A DNA stretch of 64,000 bases, from assembly GCA_020796225.1 (NCBI GenBank), contig CM036754.1, forward strand, positions 19,110,867-19,174,866, written 5' to 3'. This document shows positions 52,426-63,754 of the stretch, one piece after another; position 1 is the first letter of the stretch, and each line of letters opens with the position of its first letter. The translations under genes were made by a program, and so were the position numbers. This stretch comes from Arion vulgaris. Lineage: Eukaryota > Mollusca > Gastropoda > Stylommatophora > Arionidae. Under the pieces are notes generated by a model. The model did not search any database, was not told where the DNA came from, and saw only the letters and a list, made by a program, of their open reading frames with translations.

Positions 52426-53508
52426 GATTCGGAAAGCAGAAAAAGAAGATGAGCTAATACTAGGTAGTGATATGCAAATAGTAACCATCCGTCACTCGAA
52501 TACCTATTATTGTTGGATCCGAAATTAACGTGCATGACCTAGTAAAAAAAGTATTCGTTATTTTATCACTACTAAGTTATTGGCCAGTAGTAGTTATGTA
52601 GAACGTAATCGTTAATGGTTTTAGATCAGTTAAATAGATTAGGGTTGGTAGTTCGTACATAGGATTAATTAATGAAAAAATCTAGTTTTCTAGGGACTGC
52701 GCGATACACAAAGCATAATCGTTACATTTTGAATACTTGTGTGATCATTTATCAGCACTTTGACACTGCATGTGACATTGCAACTATTTGTTATGTAGCC
52801 AGTATTCGTTACTAGTTTTACATCAGTTAGAAGATACAAGTATCGATCATTCCCTACCAATGACATTGCACCAGAGATTACATATTAAGTAATTACATAC
52901 TTGACGGAAGACTCTATTGATAACTCACTTAGTAAAAGTTGAAACGTGAAGATTCTGAGTAATGAGTACTTGTTGCAAAGGTAACATAGCCACAAATATC
53001 TGAAAGTAACTACTGCTAGAACATTTGCACAACCGTCATACAATGGAAATGCAAATTTGTTTGGGATCAGTAAAAGCGATTCGCTGAAGAAATGAAAGTT
53101 ACCCTCTCCTGCTAAGTACTTACTCGACTGTCACTAGTTCAATCCGCCTGGGAATAAGTAGCCAGACGGTCACACAGTAACAGTATTGCCTCAGCAAAGT
53201 ACTACATAGTATGAATGTGGACAAGTATCGAGGGTAGTCTTGCAATCGATATATAGTAAATGTCAAGTACATTAGAAAGTCGTAAGCATCTCTATAGTAC
53301 AGGGGTTCTAAAACTGTTTTGAGATATAGACCCATTTAGAAATCTAGTAAGAAATTAATCTAGTAAGGTAGTTTACATAATAATGTTGTCACTGCTTATT
53401 CAGACGATGTAGGTATACATACAGATCTGAGGTGGTCAGACATGATCTGATCTGGAGAAAACCGGACAGAGGCTGTGGTAAAAGTGAATAAACGGATGAT
53501 ATTGACGA
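52426..53508. other. intron, no gene seen
   Basis: AT-rich. Diverged echoes of one segment at 52545-52640 and 52790-52860 (GTATTCGTTA.TTTTA.CA..) suggest an old repeat. At 53303 a GGGGTTCTAAAACTG string resembles a decayed hAT end. Confidence 0.4.
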
Positions 53509-53608
53509 CGTTATTGCAAACTGCTGAACGTAATAATGCTAGAAAAATCACAAACAGCGTTAAAAAGCTGGGGTTGATTCGCAACGTCCTGTAAAGGATA
53601 TGCAATTA
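53509..53608 (+). mobile_element. SINE-A, 3' half
   Basis: GCAAACTGCTGAACGTAATA to GCAACGTCCTGTAAAGGATA matches 20000-20090. Confidence 0.65.
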
Positions 53609-54184
53609 ACTTTTTTTAAATTGGTTACTAAACTGACGTCATTGCACTTCAGGCAGACCCATAGGTGCTCAGTCTCCCCAACAGATATCGACGAGTATGC
53701 ATACTGATGGTTCTCGTGGCTCGCTGATTAAACACACTCCTCACTCTGCCCCCTCAGACACATAGTTCCACTTGTGCAACGGGTAACTACATATTGCTTA
53801 AATCGCTGGATCGATTTAACACCTATTTTAGTGTCCTCATCCAACAGACAGTCGCTAAGAGACCGAACGGCATCTCCCGTATCCATCTTCAACTCCCCAA
53901 TAATCGATGCTGTTGAAGCCTCTCCGCTCTCTCATTACCGCAAACACCTGCATGCCCAGGACAGTAGATCCACGTAAGCCGCTGTAAGACGATAACGATG
54001 ACGAGATAGGTTAATATATGATAAGATTTTACATTAGCAAAACAAAAAGGTTATTAATTCTCAAGATGGTGGCTCAATATCATGGCGACCTATTTAAATA
54101 TTGTCAAAACCCGACGTAGTCCATACTGAACGCTACGACACAGTTTGAAAACCTTTGACATAGTCTTTAAATTTATTGATTAAT
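53609..54184. other. no gene seen; LINE 3' UTR-like scrap
   Basis: TTACTAAACTGACGTCATTG and CAGACCCATAGGTGCTCAGT (53625-53672) recur at 26397 and 40709. The rest is unrecognised. Confidence 0.4.
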
Positions 54185-54660
54185 TGACTGATTGGCCCAT
54201 TATCATTGTACTTCAGTGAGTAACCCTGTGTGCTCCGATCTCTTTCTTATACAGGAGGATCTCAGCTGCAGTGCACGAACTCTGTAGCACCGACGAAGAG
54301 CCCCCAAACAACAGCAATACGTTTCTCACTTCTTCAAATTAATTAAAAATTGTGTTGAGTGTAAATGCTATTTAAACATATCTTTAAGTCTACTAGATAT
54401 TTCTTAGTCCTGTCAGAGATGGACGATACAACACATATCTCGTGTTTAAATTAATCACGTTGGCAGGTGAAGGTCAATAAGAATAGAATATAATACATGT
54501 GTTTGGGCAAAATTAATTAAAAGCGTTACAAAAATAATTCCTACACATTTCAACCAACCCTAAAATTACACCCAGTACCTCGCTCGTGCTACGAAGTCTG
54601 TGCACTGTCACTGAGATCTTTCTATATAAGAAAGAAATCGGAACACATGGTTATTCATCG
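54185..54660. repeat. R1 dispersed repeat, rearranged copies
   Basis: TAACCCTGTGTGCTCCGATC, GTGCACGAACTCTGTAGCAC (54220-54300) and, in opposite orientation, CGCTCGTGCTACGAAGTCTG and GGTTATTCATCGAAATGCAA (54580-54670). R1 parts therefore face each other here. Confidence 0.6.
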
Positions 54661-54734
54661 AAATGCAATGATTACAGTTTAATCAAAAAATCATGGAACA
54701 AAGAGTTCCAGGAATCTAAGGGGAATCACCGAGT

Positions 54735-54962
54735 ACATGGTGATGATGCTCGTCCATCATGCGTGATGATGCTCGTCCGTCATGGGTGATGATGCTCGTC
54801 CATCATGGGTGATGATGCTCGTCCATCATGGGTGATGATGCTCGTCCATCATGGGTGATGATGCTTGTCCATCATGGGTGATGTTGACCACACAATTTTC
54901 ATTCAAGGGAATGTAGGTGCGTTATGTTTGTCTATGTGTGCGTAGATGACTAGTGAGCCCTA
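54735..54962 (-). mobile_element. LINE 3' end with its minisatellite
   Basis: Reverse complement of 3040-3405: codons for the final SGLTSHLRTH-like finger, UTR with CACACAATTTTCATTCAAGG, then seven units of GATGATGCTCGTCCATCATG plus GGT (54738-54885). Confirms that this array is part of the element. Confidence 0.85.
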
Positions 54963-55509
54963 TGCACGACGTATCAGTAGCGCTCACTTGGTAATGTCCC
55001 TTTGTTGCCCTTAGATACCATTTGTTTACATTCCTGTGCAAGGTTACAAAATGTTTATAAAATATTCAGGAAATTTGGAATACTTTATAGTTTATAATAA
55101 ATTTTAGATTTTCTGAAAAAAACGTGACATGCAAGTATACTAACCTGATTTATTTATACAGTTTCACCAATTCACTATAAATGTAAAATGGATGCTATTA
55201 TGAACTTTTTTATTACCCAGCATTCAAAGCGCGAAGAATGTCTTGGATTTTGCTAAAAGAGCGTTACCTCGATGCAAATGTGACACCGTTTATGGTAAAT
55301 AAGTAGACATTAAACAAATATTTAAGGATACCGGGTAAAACAATTGCCCAACAATGAATGGAACAACGATCTTGATTTCTCTGGGTGTAAGAAATGAAGA
55401 CATAAATAAAGGCAGTCTTTAAAAAAAAGATCTCAAGGCGAAGCGCTGACTTCATTGCGTCAGGTTTTCCCATATGGTTCCATCCCTGTCGTTAAAACTG
55501 GCACGCCAT
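54963..55509. other. intron, no gene seen
   Basis: AT-rich, unrecognised. Confidence 0.4.
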
Positions 55510-55675
55510 GTGAAGAGAGGACTGTTACATGAAACACCAACTCCGTAGCTCCATCAATAATCCGATTGATCTCATGAAAAAAATTACACGTAAAACTCGG
55601 ACCGGATTCGAATCCACAACCTTCAAAACCTACAGGCAAACGTCTTAACTCCTTCGTTATAGAGGACACCCCCCA
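55510..55675 (-). mobile_element. tRNA-like SINE
   Basis: The minus strand has GTCCTCTATAACGAAGGAGT, then GCCTGTAGGTTTTGAAGG, B box GTGGATTCGAATCCGGTCC, then a body with CATGAGATCAATCGGATTAT and CGGAGTTGGTGTTTCATG (the last part R1-like). Acceptor ends do not pair, so not a functional tRNA. Confidence 0.55.
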
Positions 55676-56599
55676 CCTAAAGGGTTTTGGTTCAATTCAT
55701 TGTTTGACAATAGGTTTTGTCGAGATGCTCAAATGCTTGTCTAATATCTATGAAGGAATGAAACAATCAATCAATCCCGTGACCACTGGTCCATGTGTTC
55801 TAATTTCTAATCTGATCCCAGAATAACACTTGAAAAAAGGGACGTGCTAACAAAACTCTGAAGAGCACTGTCATATAGAAGAAGAAAAAAATACCAGAAA
55901 GTACATGGTCTCCAGAGCGTGTTCCAGTTGCAGGAAAGACGAAAATGACATCATGCAACGAATTTAATGCATAGAAAGGCGCCCTTAAAAAATACAGTTA
56001 AACAAAACTATAAAGACGACAAGGAAAGTGGTCCCATTGCCCTCTCTCACTCTCTCAACGTTGTGAAATCCTCATGTTTAACAGACAGATAACATTGTTG
56101 AGGAGGGAACAGGAGTCTTACTGAGGCAGGAGGGGGCTGAGAATATACACCACAGACGGGAGCTACAGATGTGTGAGTCACCCAGTGTGGTTTACGCAGA
56201 ACATCTTCTAATTTCAAATTAATTGAAAACACGGATGCTCGGTTAATTATAGAAGTGACCCTAATGGGGGCAACTTTAATCTGCATCTTTTACCCCCTTC
56301 TGTCTGGTCTGCTTGCTTTGATAGCATTGAGTGGGTCGTCTCCTGGAGTGAGGGAATGTTTTCCTATAATTGCACAGCTTCGACTACTATTACCACCTCA
56401 CTTTAAATGTGCGAGTGTCACAGCAGAAAAGAGGACATGGGATGGACTCACACATTTGGATTAGTAAAGAGGAGAGACAAAAAAAATTAGCAAGGGCATC
56501 GTTGATTTTAGAGGAGTCGAGGGTCGGGAAAGTGAACATTTTAAATTTTATGTTATTTGAGACCAATGGTGGTGTTGGTAGTGATATTGTTTTTTGGTA
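55676..56599. other. intron, no gene seen
   Basis: Frames of up to 79 codons exist near 56047-56460 on both strands, but none shows a family motif, splice context or similarity to KIF26 N-terminal sequence. Confidence 0.45.
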
Positions 56600-56900
56600 G
56601 CTGTGATGATGATGATGATGATGCTGAGTTAGTGGTGGTTATATCTTTAATTTATGTTGTGGATGCTGTGTTAAGAAAATTACGATAAAGATGATGCTGG
56701 TTGTGGTTGTGGTAACTGGTGAAATGACGAGGATGTCAGTGGTGTTTGTATTTTTAAATGTCGTTGTTGTTGCATTGATAATGTTTGAGATAAAGATGAT
56801 GTTGGTTATGATGATGTTTTTCTGTGGCTGTGGTGATGACGATAGTGATGGTTATATTATCAAATTATGGTGTGGTTGCTACTATGCGGACGTTTGAAAT
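56600..56900. repeat. degenerate GAT/GTT-rich tract
   Basis: GATGATGATGATGATGATGC and many GTTGTTG/GATGATG fragments. A similar CAT-rich tract on the other strand lies at 58020-58215. Confidence 0.6.
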
Positions 56901-56984
56901 AAAATTGGTGCTGAAGCCATATCAATGATGGCGTTTGTGATAAAGATAATATTATCACAGTAAAAGTTTGTGAAATAGAGAGAT

Positions 56985-57760
56985 AAAGCAAGAAGAGAGA
57001 GAGAGGTGTGGGAGAGAGTGGGAGAGAGAGAGGTGTGGAGAGAGAGTGTGAGATAGAGAGAGAGACAGAGCGTATATGATGGAAAAGGTGCAGAAGTGAA
57101 ATCGAGGCGTGAAATACGGTGACAGAACGTTTGCGAGAGAAAGCAAGTTGAAGAAAGAGAATGAGTTTGTGAAAAATTGATTTAAATTAGAAAAGAGAGA
57201 GAGAGAGAGAGAGAAGGTATGCAGGGTGTATGAAAGAGAGACACAAATATAGTGCAAGAGAGAGAGCGAGAGATGAAAATAAAGCGATATTGTATGTGAA
57301 CGAAAAAGGGAAAGAGACAAAATACAAGAAAGAGAAAATACGAAAAAAGATGACGATAGGAAATAGAACCGATATAGAAAGAGATTGAAAAGGTAAGACA
57401 GAGAGAGGAAGCGACATAGTGCAAGAGAGAGTGAGAGAGAGTGAGAGAGATAGTGACAGAGAAACAATATACAAAAAAGAAAAACACGAAAAAGAGATAA
57501 CGATAGGCAATAGAAGGTATATTTGAAAGAAATTGAAAAGGCGAGACAGAGAGAGGAAGAGACATAGTGAGAGAGAGAGAGAGAAATAGTGACAAAAAGG
57601 AACAGCAATGAATAAAAAAAAACAACATAGAACCGGGAAGTGAATGAGAGACTGAGAAAACACACACAAAGAGATTGTACAGAGTGTGTGAAAAAAAGAA
57701 TACAAGAAAGAAAGAGAAAGAGAGATAACGAAAGACAGAGAGACAGAACCCCAGTTCCTG
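56985..57760 (+). repeat. ~0.78-kb purine-rich (GA) tract
   Basis: Strong strand asymmetry: mostly A and G with scattered T/C, built from GAGAGAGAGAGAG blocks and longer degenerate repeats (GAGAGAGGAAG.GACATAGTG at 57400 and 57550). The minus-strand frames of up to 302 codons (Ser/Leu/Phe-rich) are its complement and not genes. Confidence 0.9.
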
Positions 57761-58019
57761 AAAGGGAGGTAAGCCATTTCATAGAACAGCTGATAATTCT
57801 AGAAGACTGCCACAAGTGGCCGAGCTGCCCCGGTGATAATGTGATTTGCATGAAGTCCTTCATCCAATATGAGATTCACCAGCTAAAGAATATTGGATGT
57901 GGCAGCAGCAAACGTTTCAACATTTCTGCTAGAACTACATAATTGGAGTAGTTGAGCGCATGTTTGTACACAATACTGTGTTTCTAGTTCAGAAGTGTAT
58001 GAACAAGGCAATCAACAAC
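57761..58019. other. no gene seen
   Basis: Unique-looking sequence. A frame of about 60 codons (EREVSHFIEQLIILEDCHKW...) is open on the plus strand but unrecognised. Confidence 0.35.
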
Positions 58020-58215
58020 TGAGCATAGGAGAATAACTGATCACCATCATCCTCATTATCAACAAAGACACCACAACAATCAGCATCACCATAAGCATCC
58101 TCATTTAAACATTCTCATCATCACTGCAATCATTTTCATCATTACCATCATTGTCACCAACATCATCATCGTCATAAATTATCACTATCATCATCATCAT
58201 TATCATCTTATCTTA
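58020..58215. repeat. degenerate CAT-rich tract
   Basis: CATCATCATCATTATCATCT and related triplets. Confidence 0.65.
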
Positions 58216-58440
58216 ACCACATTTGCCATGAAACGTCGTGGGAGAGTTAGTTTTCTATCTTGTGCCAGGTGTGTTGCGCTTGACGTTGTCAGTCTATGCT
58301 TTCGCAGGGACTCTGAGATGTTATCTATTTTCTTGGCATGCCTCGTTCTCTGCGCCCTGAGTGTCGATTATTGTAGGCACGTGATGATAGTAAAAGTTCA
58401 AAGACTGTTGATAAGATTGTCCCATAATGTATCTCTACTG
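58216..58440. other. no gene seen
   Basis: A 71-codon plus-strand frame with a hydrophobic end (FLACLVLCALS) starts at ATG 58228. No family match by eye and no splice context; likely chance. Confidence 0.3.
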
Positions 58441-58925
58441 TAAACTATCTTCGTTATGTCTCCACTCTCCATTATCCATGACATATCTCCTCTCATTCTG
58501 TTCTCGATATTTCTAAACAGTACAATTTCCCAGACATATCTGTCCTGTATTGTACACTGTCCCCAATACTTCCCAACCGTACCCTGTCTCCGTTATCTCT
58601 CTCTACCATACATTGTTCAGGACATATCTCTTCTCTACAATATCTTCCATAACTCTCCAACGCATCCTGTTCTATATATCCCTTTAGTTTAGCCTGCTCC
58701 CGATTTCTGCCATCCGCACCCAATATTTATTGAAATCACTTCACTTCACTCAATATCTCCAGACATCTCTTCACTTCACTTAATATTTCATGATATCTCT
58801 TCCCTTCACTTCACCTAATATTTCCTGATATTTCGTCACTTCACTTTACATAATATTTCCTGATATATCTTCACTTTACCCAATATTTCCTATTTCTTCA
58901 CTTCACTTTACCTAATATTTCCTGA
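58441..58925. repeat. degenerate CT-rich repeats, 25-35 bp
   Basis: Successive loosely related units with ATCTC, TGTACACTGTC, ATACTTCC (58450-58690), then TCACTTCAC..TAATATTTCC and TGATAT.TCT (58730-58925). Confidence 0.6.
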
Positions 58926-58949
58926 TATTTCTTCTTACTTTTTATATAA

Positions 58950-59310
58950 TCTTGAATTGTCTCAGTACAAGGATAAGAATATATTTCTAGAACGGGTTCT
59001 TGTGTGCACTTCGCACATAGTGCCATTTACTCCGTCTGTTATTTCTGTAGTCCAACTTTCGCGTGATCGACCTTTTGCCTTGTATTCACTGTATCTGAAT
59101 AGCATTGCCTGTTGAGGCGCACTGTCTTTTGGTAATCTGGTTATGTGGCCGAATCATTTAATTTGTTTTTTCTTGATGAAGTTCACTACTGATGTTATTT
59201 CCACTTTCCCCCTTCCTGATGTCTTCATTTCTAAAGCGGTCATTTCTTCATACCTCCAGCAATATGTGTAGATGTTTAATCTCGGTCGTGACTAGTTTTC
59301 CTCTGTCGTT
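58950..59310 (-). mobile_element. LINE C-terminal fragment
   Basis: Same family as 8641-8946 and 22780-23330: FIKKKQIK-FGHITRLPKDS, AMLFRYSEYKAKGRS, TTEITDGVNGTMCEVHTR, TRSRNIFLSLY. Split from its neighbouring sequence by a MITE at 59330. Confidence 0.72.
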
Positions 59311-59329
59311 TGTAGTCAATGGTATTATG

Positions 59330-59496
59330 CAGTGGCGGCTCGTGATAGTTTTTGTTGGTGGGGCCAGACACACATTTTCGGGAAAATCATGGTTTTGTGT
59401 TAGATTATATTTTAATCCATTAAGTAATAAATACACGTTGCACATTATTTTTGGTGGGGTCCGGCCCCTCTGGCCCTTAATGACGAGCCGCCACTG
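59330..59496. mobile_element. hAT-type MITE, CAGTGGCGGCTCGT family, copy 4
   Basis: 167 bp, CAGTGGCGGCTCGTGATAGT ... GACGAGCCGCCACTG, with target duplication GTATTATG/GTATTATA (7 of 8). Inserted in the flank of a LINE/Penelope tail mixture (ACTGCAGTAAAACTATGTAA at 59518). Confidence 0.9.
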
Positions 59497-59570
59497 GTAT
59501 TATAGATATCAGGATAGACTGCAGTAAAACTATGTAACAATGGCGAAACATGTAAAAATAAAGTGCATTC

Positions 59571-59790
59571 TTCTTCTTCTTTGAACGTTCCATATCGACC
59601 ACTTGTTAACCACTCTGTGTGATTTGTATGTAATCTGAGCGTAAGAGCGATTATACGTTGTGCCAGTTATGTGTCTACAAGTAGGCCAACACATTCGATT
59701 TCTGCGATGCTTTTTGTTTACTAGGGTAGCTTCCTTAGGTCCTACATCAGTCGCCTCTTACGGCATGCCTTGTAGCACTATTCTTACTGT
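59571..59790 (-). mobile_element. SINE-D, head truncated
   Basis: (TTC)n at 59569, GAACGTTCCATATCGACCAC to CCTCTTACGGCATGCCTTGT, then TAGCACTATTCTTAC. Confidence 0.82.
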
Positions 59791-60334
59791 TTACAGATAT
59801 AATAAACATGCATACATCATTCATAGTATCTTCAAATTTATTGTAAGATAAGAACAAGGAGGTTTTTTTGCAACTTTACATGTGTGTATGTATGATATTG
59901 TCTTGTCTCCAATATATATAAGCATAATAAGTTTATAGCATGTGTTTGTGCAAACACTGTTCGATCGAACCTTACCTGATTATTCTGTGTCTAGTTATAA
60001 CGAAACGTTTGAGAAAGACATTCCTCAGTGAGCAATTTTTTTGAATGGCTCGCTGGTTGTGTTGATATGATGGTCGTAAGAAATGATGGTAAGTGGTTCG
60101 AATCCTGTGTTTGTCTTTTTGCTATTTTTGAAATCTTTTAATACATGTACACTGTTTATTTGTTGATCATTATCTTTCCTTCCGTTTCTTCCTCTGAGGT
60201 TCTTGCACAAAAAATTCTTTGTTCTCATTGATCAGACACACACTTGTATGCACTTTTATATTATGTAAATATACGTGTCTTCACATAAGTTTTATGTTTG
60301 CTTGTTTTATACAATATGTTCAACCTATGATTAC
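59791..60334. other. no gene seen
   Basis: AT-rich, unrecognised. Confidence 0.4.
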
Positions 60335-60590
60335 ACCCGTGGGTTGCCGGGGCACACAGGAGGAGCAAAAAATAGTAACACTGTAACTTACAAGGATTAC
60401 GTGAAGTAAGAGGCGACTGAGGTAGGGGTCTAGGGAAGCTACTCTAGTAAATAAAAAAATCGTAGCAGAAATCGGATGTGCTGGCCTAATTTTAGGCGCA
60501 TAACTGACACAACGTATAATCGCTCTTAGGCTCAGATCATATACAAATCACAAAGAGTCGTTAACAAGTGGTTGATAGCGTTCGAAGAAG
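60335..60590 (+). mobile_element. SINE-D
   Basis: CCGTGGGTTGCCGGGGCACA head to AAGTGGTTGATAGCGTTCGA and AGAAGG. Confidence 0.82.
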
Positions 60591-60939
60591 GCGTTATGAT
60601 TTACTATGGTCACTTCCATTCTGACAACTTTTGCTCAGTCTCCATATTTGCTGCTACATTGTGAAGTCAAGATATTACACGGGGAAAACACCTCGCAACC
60701 TCATCATGTTTCTCACTACAAACACCCAATTTGTTATCTCCCTTACCCAATATGGCGGCATGACATTGTGTGAACCAGTGCTATCTAACAATTTTTATAT
60801 ATTGGTGCGCAATTGACTAATAACATTTTGAGGTACCGGCGCCATGTGGTAATTGCAATACTTCTACAAAGTTAACTGCATATACTTTACATGACTTTGG
60901 GAATCAACCTTAGCTTTTTAACATTGTTTGTGATTTTTC
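60591..60939. other. no gene seen
   Basis: No exon or element recognised. Confidence 0.4.
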
Positions 60940-61112
60940 TAGGCGTTATTACGTTCAGTAATTTGCTATTGCTTTCTGAACGGGTGGCGCCATCCTCCTT
61001 TGTAAAATCCACGCGAAACAATTTGCAACCAAATTGTCCTCAGCGTAATTCGAACTCAGAACGTCGGGGTCAATAGACCGAGTCACTATCCCCTAAGCCA
61101 CAGACGCCACAA
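60940..61112 (-). mobile_element. SINE-A, head and part of body
   Basis: The minus strand has GTGGCGTCTGTGGCTTAGGG and TCTGAGTTCGAATTACGCT, then the GGATTTTACAAAGGAGG...CCGTTCAGAAAGCAATAGC body. Confidence 0.75.
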
Positions 61113-61249
61113 TACTTCTACTACTACTAATAACAATAACAATTAATAGTAACATGAATAAAAAATAAGAACTGACGAAAAACTTAATCCTGAGCACAAG
61201 TTTATTTTTAAATTATTGTGCAAACTGAATCATATACTGCTATTCTCCT

Positions 61250-61480
61250 TCTTTACGACCAATTTTAATCACTCTTTGTGATATGTTTGATCTTTGCCAA
61301 GAACGTGTATACGTTGCACATTGGTTTGTAGGCCCCTAAACGCATAGACTTCTACGCGTTTAGGATACGTGCATCCGATTTCAGCCAAACTTCCTTAGTC
61401 GTCTCTTACGACATGCGTGGCAGGCAACAGTGGTTCTTTTCTTTACACCCCAAATTTGGGCACCGGTAAGCACTCGGGCG
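61250..61480 (-). mobile_element. SINE-C
   Basis: CTTTACGACCAATTTTAATC to GCACCGGTAAGCACTCGGGC. Nearly full length; (TTC)n short. Confidence 0.86.
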
Positions 61481-61674
61481 ATATACTGCTATTTAGAAAT
61501 ACATTTTTCTTTCTGACTTTTTTCTTTCTTGTAATTCTGATTAATGTTAAAACTGGAGAAATAAAATAGGGCGCCAGGAATGTATCCCACGGGCGCCATA
61601 GAACCACGGATACAGCGTTAGTCAGCACTGATGTAAACGATTTCTGTTAGCATTGTATTTAGAAGACTGAAATT

Positions 61675-61838
61675 GGCTGAAATCGGATGCACATGTCCTA
61701 AACGTGTAGAAAGAAGTCTATACATTTAGTGGCCTACCAAACCAACGTGCAACGTATACACGTTCTTGGCAAAGATCAAACATATCACAAAGAGTGATTA
61801 CAATTGGTCGTAAAGAACGAACGCAAAGAAGAAGAAGA
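61675..61838 (+). mobile_element. SINE-C, 5'-truncated
   Basis: GGCTGAAATCGGATGCACAT to GAACGAACGCAAAGAAGAAG. Confidence 0.82.
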
Positions 61839-61899
61839 CTGAAAGAAAATATAAAAAAGACGGTAAACATTCAAAGTACTTCTTAGCAGCAGAATTAGT

Positions 61900-62785
61900 G
61901 TATTTTGTGAGTAATAATTTGTCTTTGAATGGTCTCAGGTGTGTAAGAATCATTAACACATAGACTTACACAGTGTCTTCACTTCGTGTGTAATAGTTGG
62001 TCTTTGAATGATCTCGGTGTGTAAGAATTATTAACACATGGACTTACACAGTGTCTTAACTAGACTTCGTGTGTAATAGTTGGTCTTTGAATGGTCTCAG
62101 GTGTGTAAGAATCATTAACACATGGACTTACACAGTGACTTAACTAGACTATGTGTGTAGTAATTGGTCTTTGAATGGTCTCGAAGAAGTTTATACAAGA
62201 GAAAACATTGAATATATAGACACTATTTCAAGCGAACGAAAGGAAGGAATGATCTCGATGTGTAAGAATCATTAGAGACGAACTTACACACTGACTTCGT
62301 GTGTAATAGTTGGTATTTGAATGGTCTCGGTGTGTAAGAATCATGAAACAGAGACTTACACAGTGTAAGAATCATGAAACAGAGACTTACACACTAACTA
62401 AACTTCGTGTGTAATAGTTGGTCTTTGAATGATCTCGGTGTGTAAGAATTATTAACACATGGAGTTACACAGTGACTTAACTAGACTTCGTGTGTAATAA
62501 TTGGTCTTTGAATGGTCTGGGTGTGTAAGAATGATTAAACATGGACTTACACACTAACTAAACTTCGTGTGTAATAGTTGGTCTTTGAATGATCTCGGTG
62601 TGTAAGAATTATTAACACATGGAGTTACACAGTGACTTAACTAGACTTCGTGTGTAATAATTGGTCTTTGAATGGTCTGGGTGTTTAAGAATGATTAAAC
62701 ATGGACTTACACACTAACTAAACTTCGTGTGTAATAGTTGGTCTTAGAATGGTCTCGGTGTGTAAGAATCCTTAAACATGTACTT
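61900..62785. repeat. ~80- to 85-bp repeat with internal inverted motif
   Basis: About ten units of the type TTGGTCTTTGAATGGTCTCG, GTGTGTAAGAATCATTAACA, CATGGACTTACACAGTGACT, TAACTAGACTTCGTGTGTAA. Each unit carries GTGTAAG ... CTTACAC, able to form a stem of 7 bp around a roughly 20-nt loop. A block of about 171 bp is duplicated exactly or nearly so (62390-62560 and 62561-62731). Confidence 0.9.
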
Positions 62786-62977
62786 CTTCCACGACTTGAC
62801 GTCAATCGCGACGTCAGTGTAAGCTTTCTTCTTCCTGCTCTCGTCTAATCTTCCTTGGCTCACACTTTCTCAAATTACCTTGTAGTTAAATCTTTAAAGA
62901 TGCTGTAAAGATCAACATCAATTATTTATTATGGCAGTTTAGCTACGACCAGGTAGAAAGCCCATAGCTAGAACACA

Positions 62978-62984
<7 letters not shown>
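62786..62984. other. no gene seen
   Basis: Unrecognised flank between the array and a (TA)n run. Confidence 0.4.
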
Positions 62985-63028
<44 letters not shown>

Positions 63029-63040
63029 TATGTGTGTGTG
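62985..63040. repeat. (TA)n then (TG)n microsatellite
   Basis: About 22 TA steps and a short TG run. Confidence 0.92.
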
Positions 63041-63119
63041 TTTTCTCCCTTAAAATAGTGCAAACAAATGTGTTCTTGAAAGGCAAGCATAATTCTCTGT
63101 ATGAACGGTAAAATATGAC

Positions 63120-63200
63120 ATATTTATCAACAGCAAATAGCTTGTCTTGAGCATAACTTTGCTGCCACCCTAACAGTCCTCCGGAATGTTTCTCTATATA
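63120..63200 (-). mobile_element. LINE tail scrap
   Basis: AAATAGCTTGTCTTGAGCAT, CTAACAGTCCTCCGGAATGT matches the VAKLCSRQAI end of the 12412-12765 family. Confidence 0.6.
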
Positions 63201-63482
63201 CGAGAAAAAACATATAATAAAATATAATAACTAAATATACAATACTATATTTTTTTGTTACTGAACCGATATTATATAATTTCGTGCAGACCTATAAGCG
63301 CTCAGTTGTCTCCAGCAATTGCCGAAGAACATGTCATTCGATGGTTACTTTCTCCTACTTGCAGATGAAACACAATCCTTATTCTGATATATGTTTCTTG
63401 TTCTAGTATCAAAATAACAATACTTGATTAGTCTGTGTTTCATATCCTTGAAAAATGTACTGACGATTTTTCTAACTTCTGT
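63201..63482. other. no gene seen; LINE UTR-like scrap
   Basis: GTTACTGAACCGATAT and GCAGACCTATAAGCGCTCAG (63258-63305) recall the motif at 53625-53672. Confidence 0.4.
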
Positions 63483-63744
63483 GATTTCTTCTTCTTCTTC
63501 TTTGCGTTCGTTCTTTACGACCAATTTTAATCACTCTTTGTGATATGTTTGATCTTTGCTAAGAACGTGTATACGTTGCACATTGGTTTGGTAGGCCCCT
63601 AAACGCATAGAGTTCTACACGTTTAGGACACATGCATCCGATTTCAGCCAAACCTCCTTAGTCGCCTCTTACGACATGCATGGCAGGTAGCAGTGGTCCT
63701 ATTCTTTACACCCCAAATTTGGGTCTCGGTAACCACTCGGGCGT
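63483..63744 (-). mobile_element. SINE-C, full length
   Basis: (TTC)n at 63486, CTTTGCGTTCGTTCTTTACG to CTCGGTAACCACTCGGGCG. Flanked by TTCTGTGATTT on both sides. Confidence 0.9.
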
Positions 63745-63754
63745 GATTTCTGTG

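Noticed and set aside
56047..56464. Overlapping 69- to 79-codon frames as small genes
   Set aside because: No recognisable family, start context or splice site; frames of this length are expected by chance here.
56955..57863. 302-codon Ser/Leu/Phe-rich frame with many hydrophobic stretches
   Set aside because: It is the complement of a purine tract; the apparent membrane segments are CTT/TTC/TCT codons, and several frames are open at once.
58228..58443. Small protein with a hydrophobic segment
   Set aside because: Single short frame with no conservation evidence and no promoter or signal-peptide layout that convinces.
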